From NCBI GenBank assembly GCA_963205155.1, contig CAUJJY010000378.1, forward strand, positions 1 through 6,845: a stretch of 6,845 bases of DNA, read 5' to 3'. A model generated the notes under the pieces. It did no database searches. It was not told where the DNA came from and was given only the letters and a program-made list of their open reading frames with translations. Source of the stretch: Candidatus Zixiibacteriota bacterium (lineage in GTDB: Bacteria > Zixibacteria > MSB-5A5 > CAIYYT01). Shown piece after piece: positions 5,062-6,845 of the stretch. Each line of letters starts with the position of its first letter. Within the stretch, counting starts at the first letter, position 1. Position numbers and translations under genes: made by a program.

Positions 5062-6441
5062 GTGGCGCTGGTGTTACCCGATTCGCTCATCTATTCGCTC
5101 AAGAGACTTTCCGCCCTGCGTTTCGCCGGAATCTCTCCGGCTTCGCGATGGGGCGCTGCGCAACTGAAGAAATACCAGTTCCTCCTGGAATCGCAGTGGT
5201 GGAGCAAAGACCAGCTCCAGAGCTACCAGTGGCAGCTGCTGCGAAATCTGCTTAATCACGCCTACAATAACACGGAGTTCTATCGGAAGCGATTCGATAG
5301 CCTCGGTGCCCATCCCAGCGATGTCAAGTCGCTCGACGATTTTCGCAAGCTGCCGTATGTGACGAAAGATGATGTCCGCAATTCACTCACCGCGATGCAA
5401 GCCAGGAATTGTGATCAGTTCCAGCCGGTCGAAATCCGCACCGGCGGATCCACCGGTGCGCCGCTCCATATGTTCAAGAGCCGAAATGCCGAGCACATGC
5501 GAGTAGCGGTCTCGTGGCGAACGCTTAAGTTCGGCGGAGTCGATTTCGATACTCGCAAGGTCATGATCAACCACTCGGATTCTCCCGCGCACCGCCAATG
5601 GCATGTCGATTTCCTCCGGCAGCTCCTGCTGTTTTACACAGCGCAAACGAACGATCGTACGATGTCGATGTTGCTGAAACTTTCCGGGAAATTCAAGGCG
5701 GAGTCGATGATCGCATCAATCGGATTCGTGCGGGTCCTTGGGGACTTCGCCGAGAGAGAGAAAATCCGGCTGCGTCATCTCAAAACCATATTCGTAATCG
5801 GTGAGGCGGTCTCACAACAGGATCGGTTGATGGTTGAACAGCGCCTTGGCTGCCGGCTCTTTGATGCCTACGGGATGCGCGAAAACGCCGTGTCGGCCAG
5901 CGAATGCGAATATGGAAGCATGCATATCAATTCCGAGTTCACATTGATGGAATTTGAAAACTCCGGCGGTGTCGCACCGGCCGGGCAGAGCGCTAAAATC
6001 ATCGGAACCAATCTCCACAACTTCGCCGTTCCGCTGATCCGCTACAACACCGAAGACCTGGGACAACTCTGCAAGGATGGGTGCTCGTGCGGCCGCAACC
6101 TGCCGGTGATGAAGATCGAAGGCGGCAGGAGCCGGGACTTCATTAAGACGAAGAGCGGATATGTCTTTGTCACCTGGCATCTGGCGCAGTTAATCGACAA
6201 GAACATGGGGGTCGCCAAGATGCAACTCCATCAGACGGACACTTCGCGGGTGATTGTCCGTATCGTCAAACGCGAGAGTTTCACAGATGCCGATGAGTCG
6301 GCAATCATGGCGCGGCTCCGCGACTTAACACGCGGCGAAGTCGACTTGCAGGTGCAGTATGTTGACGACATTCCCCGCACCCGACTGGGGAAATTTCGTT
6401 TCGTCAAATCCGATCTGGCGGAATCGCAAAGCGATGATTGA
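5062..6441 (+). CDS. CapK/PaaK-like adenylate-forming enzyme (phenylacetate-CoA ligase family)
   Basis: Member of the ANL superfamily group that includes phenylacetate-CoA ligase and CapK-type proteins. These activate a carboxylate with ATP; CapK-type members often sit with polysaccharide genes. The N-terminal QWWSKDQLQSYQWQLL segment (45-60) and LLNHAYNNTEFYRKRF (63-78) are typical. The phosphate-binding motif is RTGGSTGAPL (126-135). AYGMREN (269-275) fits the YGxxE motif, and PLIRYNTEDLG is at 324-334. A Cys-containing CSCGR segment is at 341-345, and the C-terminal RLGKFR has Lys444, the likely adenylation Lys. The substrate cannot be told. Start: GTG at 5062 has GGAG 5 nt upstream and gives 459 residues, the usual size. 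The frame stays open to a GTG at 4873 inside tRNA-Glu; ATG at 4933 lies in the terminator stem. No partner gene is adjacent, and no confident promoter is visible in 4971-5061. Confidence 0.9.
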   Translation: MALVLPDSLIYSLKRLSALRFAGISPASRWGAAQLKKYQFLLESQWWSKDQLQSYQWQLLRNLLNHAYNNTEFYRKRFDSLGAHPSDVKSLDDFRKLPYVTKDDVRNSLTAMQARNCDQFQPVEIRTGGSTGAPLHMFKSRNAEHMRVAVSWRTLKFGGVDFDTRKVMINHSDSPAHRQWHVDFLRQLLLFYTAQTNDRTMSMLLKLSGKFKAESMIASIGFVRVLGDFAEREKIRLRHLKTIFVIGEAVSQQDRLMVEQRLGCRLFDAYGMRENAVSASECEYGSMHINSEFTLMEFENSGGVAPAGQSAKIIGTNLHNFAVPLIRYNTEDLGQLCKDGCSCGRNLPVMKIEGGRSRDFIKTKSGYVFVTWHLAQLIDKNMGVAKMQLHQTDTSRVIVRIVKRESFTDADESAIMARLRDLTRGEVDLQVQYVDDIPRTRLGKFRFVKSDLAESQSDD

Positions 6442-6481
6442 TCCCCCGTCCCGCCTTTAGTTCTCTAACCGCGCAAATAAG

Positions 6482-6513
6482 AAGCCGCACCCGACCGAAG
6501 TCAGGTGCGGCTT
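6482..6513. terminator. Bidirectional intrinsic terminator between convergent genes
   Basis: 10-bp stem AAGCCGCACC (6482-6491) / GGTGCGGCTT (6504-6513). One C-A mismatch leads into GAC/GTC closed by a CGAA loop. The plus strand is followed by TTCTGT. The minus strand is followed by the more T-rich CTTATTTG. It lies between the stops of the CapK-like gene (6441) and the dockerin gene (6563) and can serve both. Confidence 0.85.
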
Positions 6514-6562
6514 TCTGTATGATTCATCTGACGTGACTAATCACATCAGAGTGTCATCATGA

Positions 6563-6845
6563 TTACGGACAGAACGGAGCCGGTCCGCCGCCGAAGATGA
6601 AGTTGATGATGTACACAGCGTCGGAAATATTGATACTTCCGGTACCGTTAGCATCACCAAGGCACGGCTGGGCTGGTGCAGCACCGCCGGCGAAGATGTA
6701 GTTAATGATGAACACCGCGTCCGAAATATTGATCGAACCGGTATTGTTAGCATCACCGCACAAGCAATTGGCACAAGCGGGCGAACCTGCATAGACGTGA
6801 CCGCACAACCAAGCTCTGGCTCTGTCGAGTTGGTTCTGGAAATTG
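6563..6845 (-). CDS. C-terminus of a secreted dockerin-domain protein (5' end cut by window edge)
   Basis: The minus-strand frame is open from the window edge to TAA at 6563-6565, giving 94 codons of a longer protein. It ends in two tandem 33-residue dockerin type I-like repeats, each beginning GDAN(N/G)TGSINISDAV. The Asp, Asn and Thr/Ser ladder and the second Asp fit an EF-hand-like calcium loop, followed by an IIN(Y/F)IF helix. Such domains close many large secreted or surface proteins in uncultured bacteria with no cellulosome. Cysteines cluster just before and between the repeats (ACANCLCGD, PCLGD, PFCP), which fits an exported, disulfide-stabilised protein. The upstream NFQNQLDRARAWLCGHVYAG is not enough to name the main domain, so catalytic function is unknown. 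It converges on the CapK-like gene with the shared terminator between them. Confidence 0.85.
   Translation of the reverse strand, partial: NFQNQLDRARAWLCGHVYAGSPACANCLCGDANNTGSINISDAVFIINYIFAGGAAPAQPCLGDANGTGSINISDAVYIINFIFGGGPAPFCP
6566..6757 (-). repeat. Two tandem dockerin repeats, 99-nt period
   Basis: Unit 1 is 6659-6757 (33 codons) and unit 2 is 6566-6658 (31 codons to the stop). Protein identity between units is high across the calcium loop and first helix. The DNA copies differ at many third positions, so the duplication is old and kept under protein-level selection. Confidence 0.9.

Noticed and set aside
5812..6180. Minus-strand 122-residue frame
   Set aside because: Antisense to the conserved motifs of the CapK-like enzyme; no recognisable domain.
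6541..6792. Minus-strand 83-residue frame over the dockerin region
   Set aside because: Another frame of the same repeats; the dockerin motif is only in the frame ending at 6563.

Overview
The window reads as a chromosomal segment of an uncultivated, moderate-GC bacterium. A C-terminal tandem dockerin repeat (GDANxTGSINISDAVxIIN type) is the best taxonomic hint. That style is common in secreted proteins of Zixibacteria and related FCB-type lineages, but the assignment is inference. Every feature found is bacterial, and no mobile element, CRISPR array or rRNA is visible.

Layout. The left two thirds is a minus-strand protein quality-control operon, transcribed right to left: tig (trigger factor), clpP, clpX, lon. 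The gaps are 25, 26 and 8 nt. Lon runs off the left edge just after its Walker A motif. Upstream of tig, on the same strand, lie two class II (long variable arm) leucine-type tRNA genes. A good sigma70-like promoter (TTGACA-17-TACATT) precedes them. Nothing separates the second tRNA from tig, so the operon may be read from the tRNA promoter. A divergent strong promoter (TTGAAA-16-TATAAT) drives tRNA-Glu(CUC) on the plus strand, which is followed by a terminator-like hairpin. Further on is a plus-strand CapK/PaaK-like adenylate-forming enzyme, then a bidirectional terminator, then the 3' end of a convergent minus-strand gene for a dockerin-domain protein that runs off the right edge.

How the genes work together. 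Trigger factor folds nascent chains at the ribosome. ClpX unfolds tagged or damaged proteins into the ClpP chamber. Lon is an independent AAA+ protease. The order tig-clpP-clpX-lon is widely conserved. The CapK-like enzyme and the dockerin protein have no evident link to this operon.

Most unusual points. (1) A well-folded leucine-type tRNA carries the anticodon UUG, which would read the glutamine codon CAA. (2) Its neighbour carries the rare bacterial leucine anticodon AAG and has two adjacent U-U mismatches in the acceptor stem. (3) ClpP has Asn where the catalytic triad Asp is expected. (4) Both tig and clpP appear to start with TTG.
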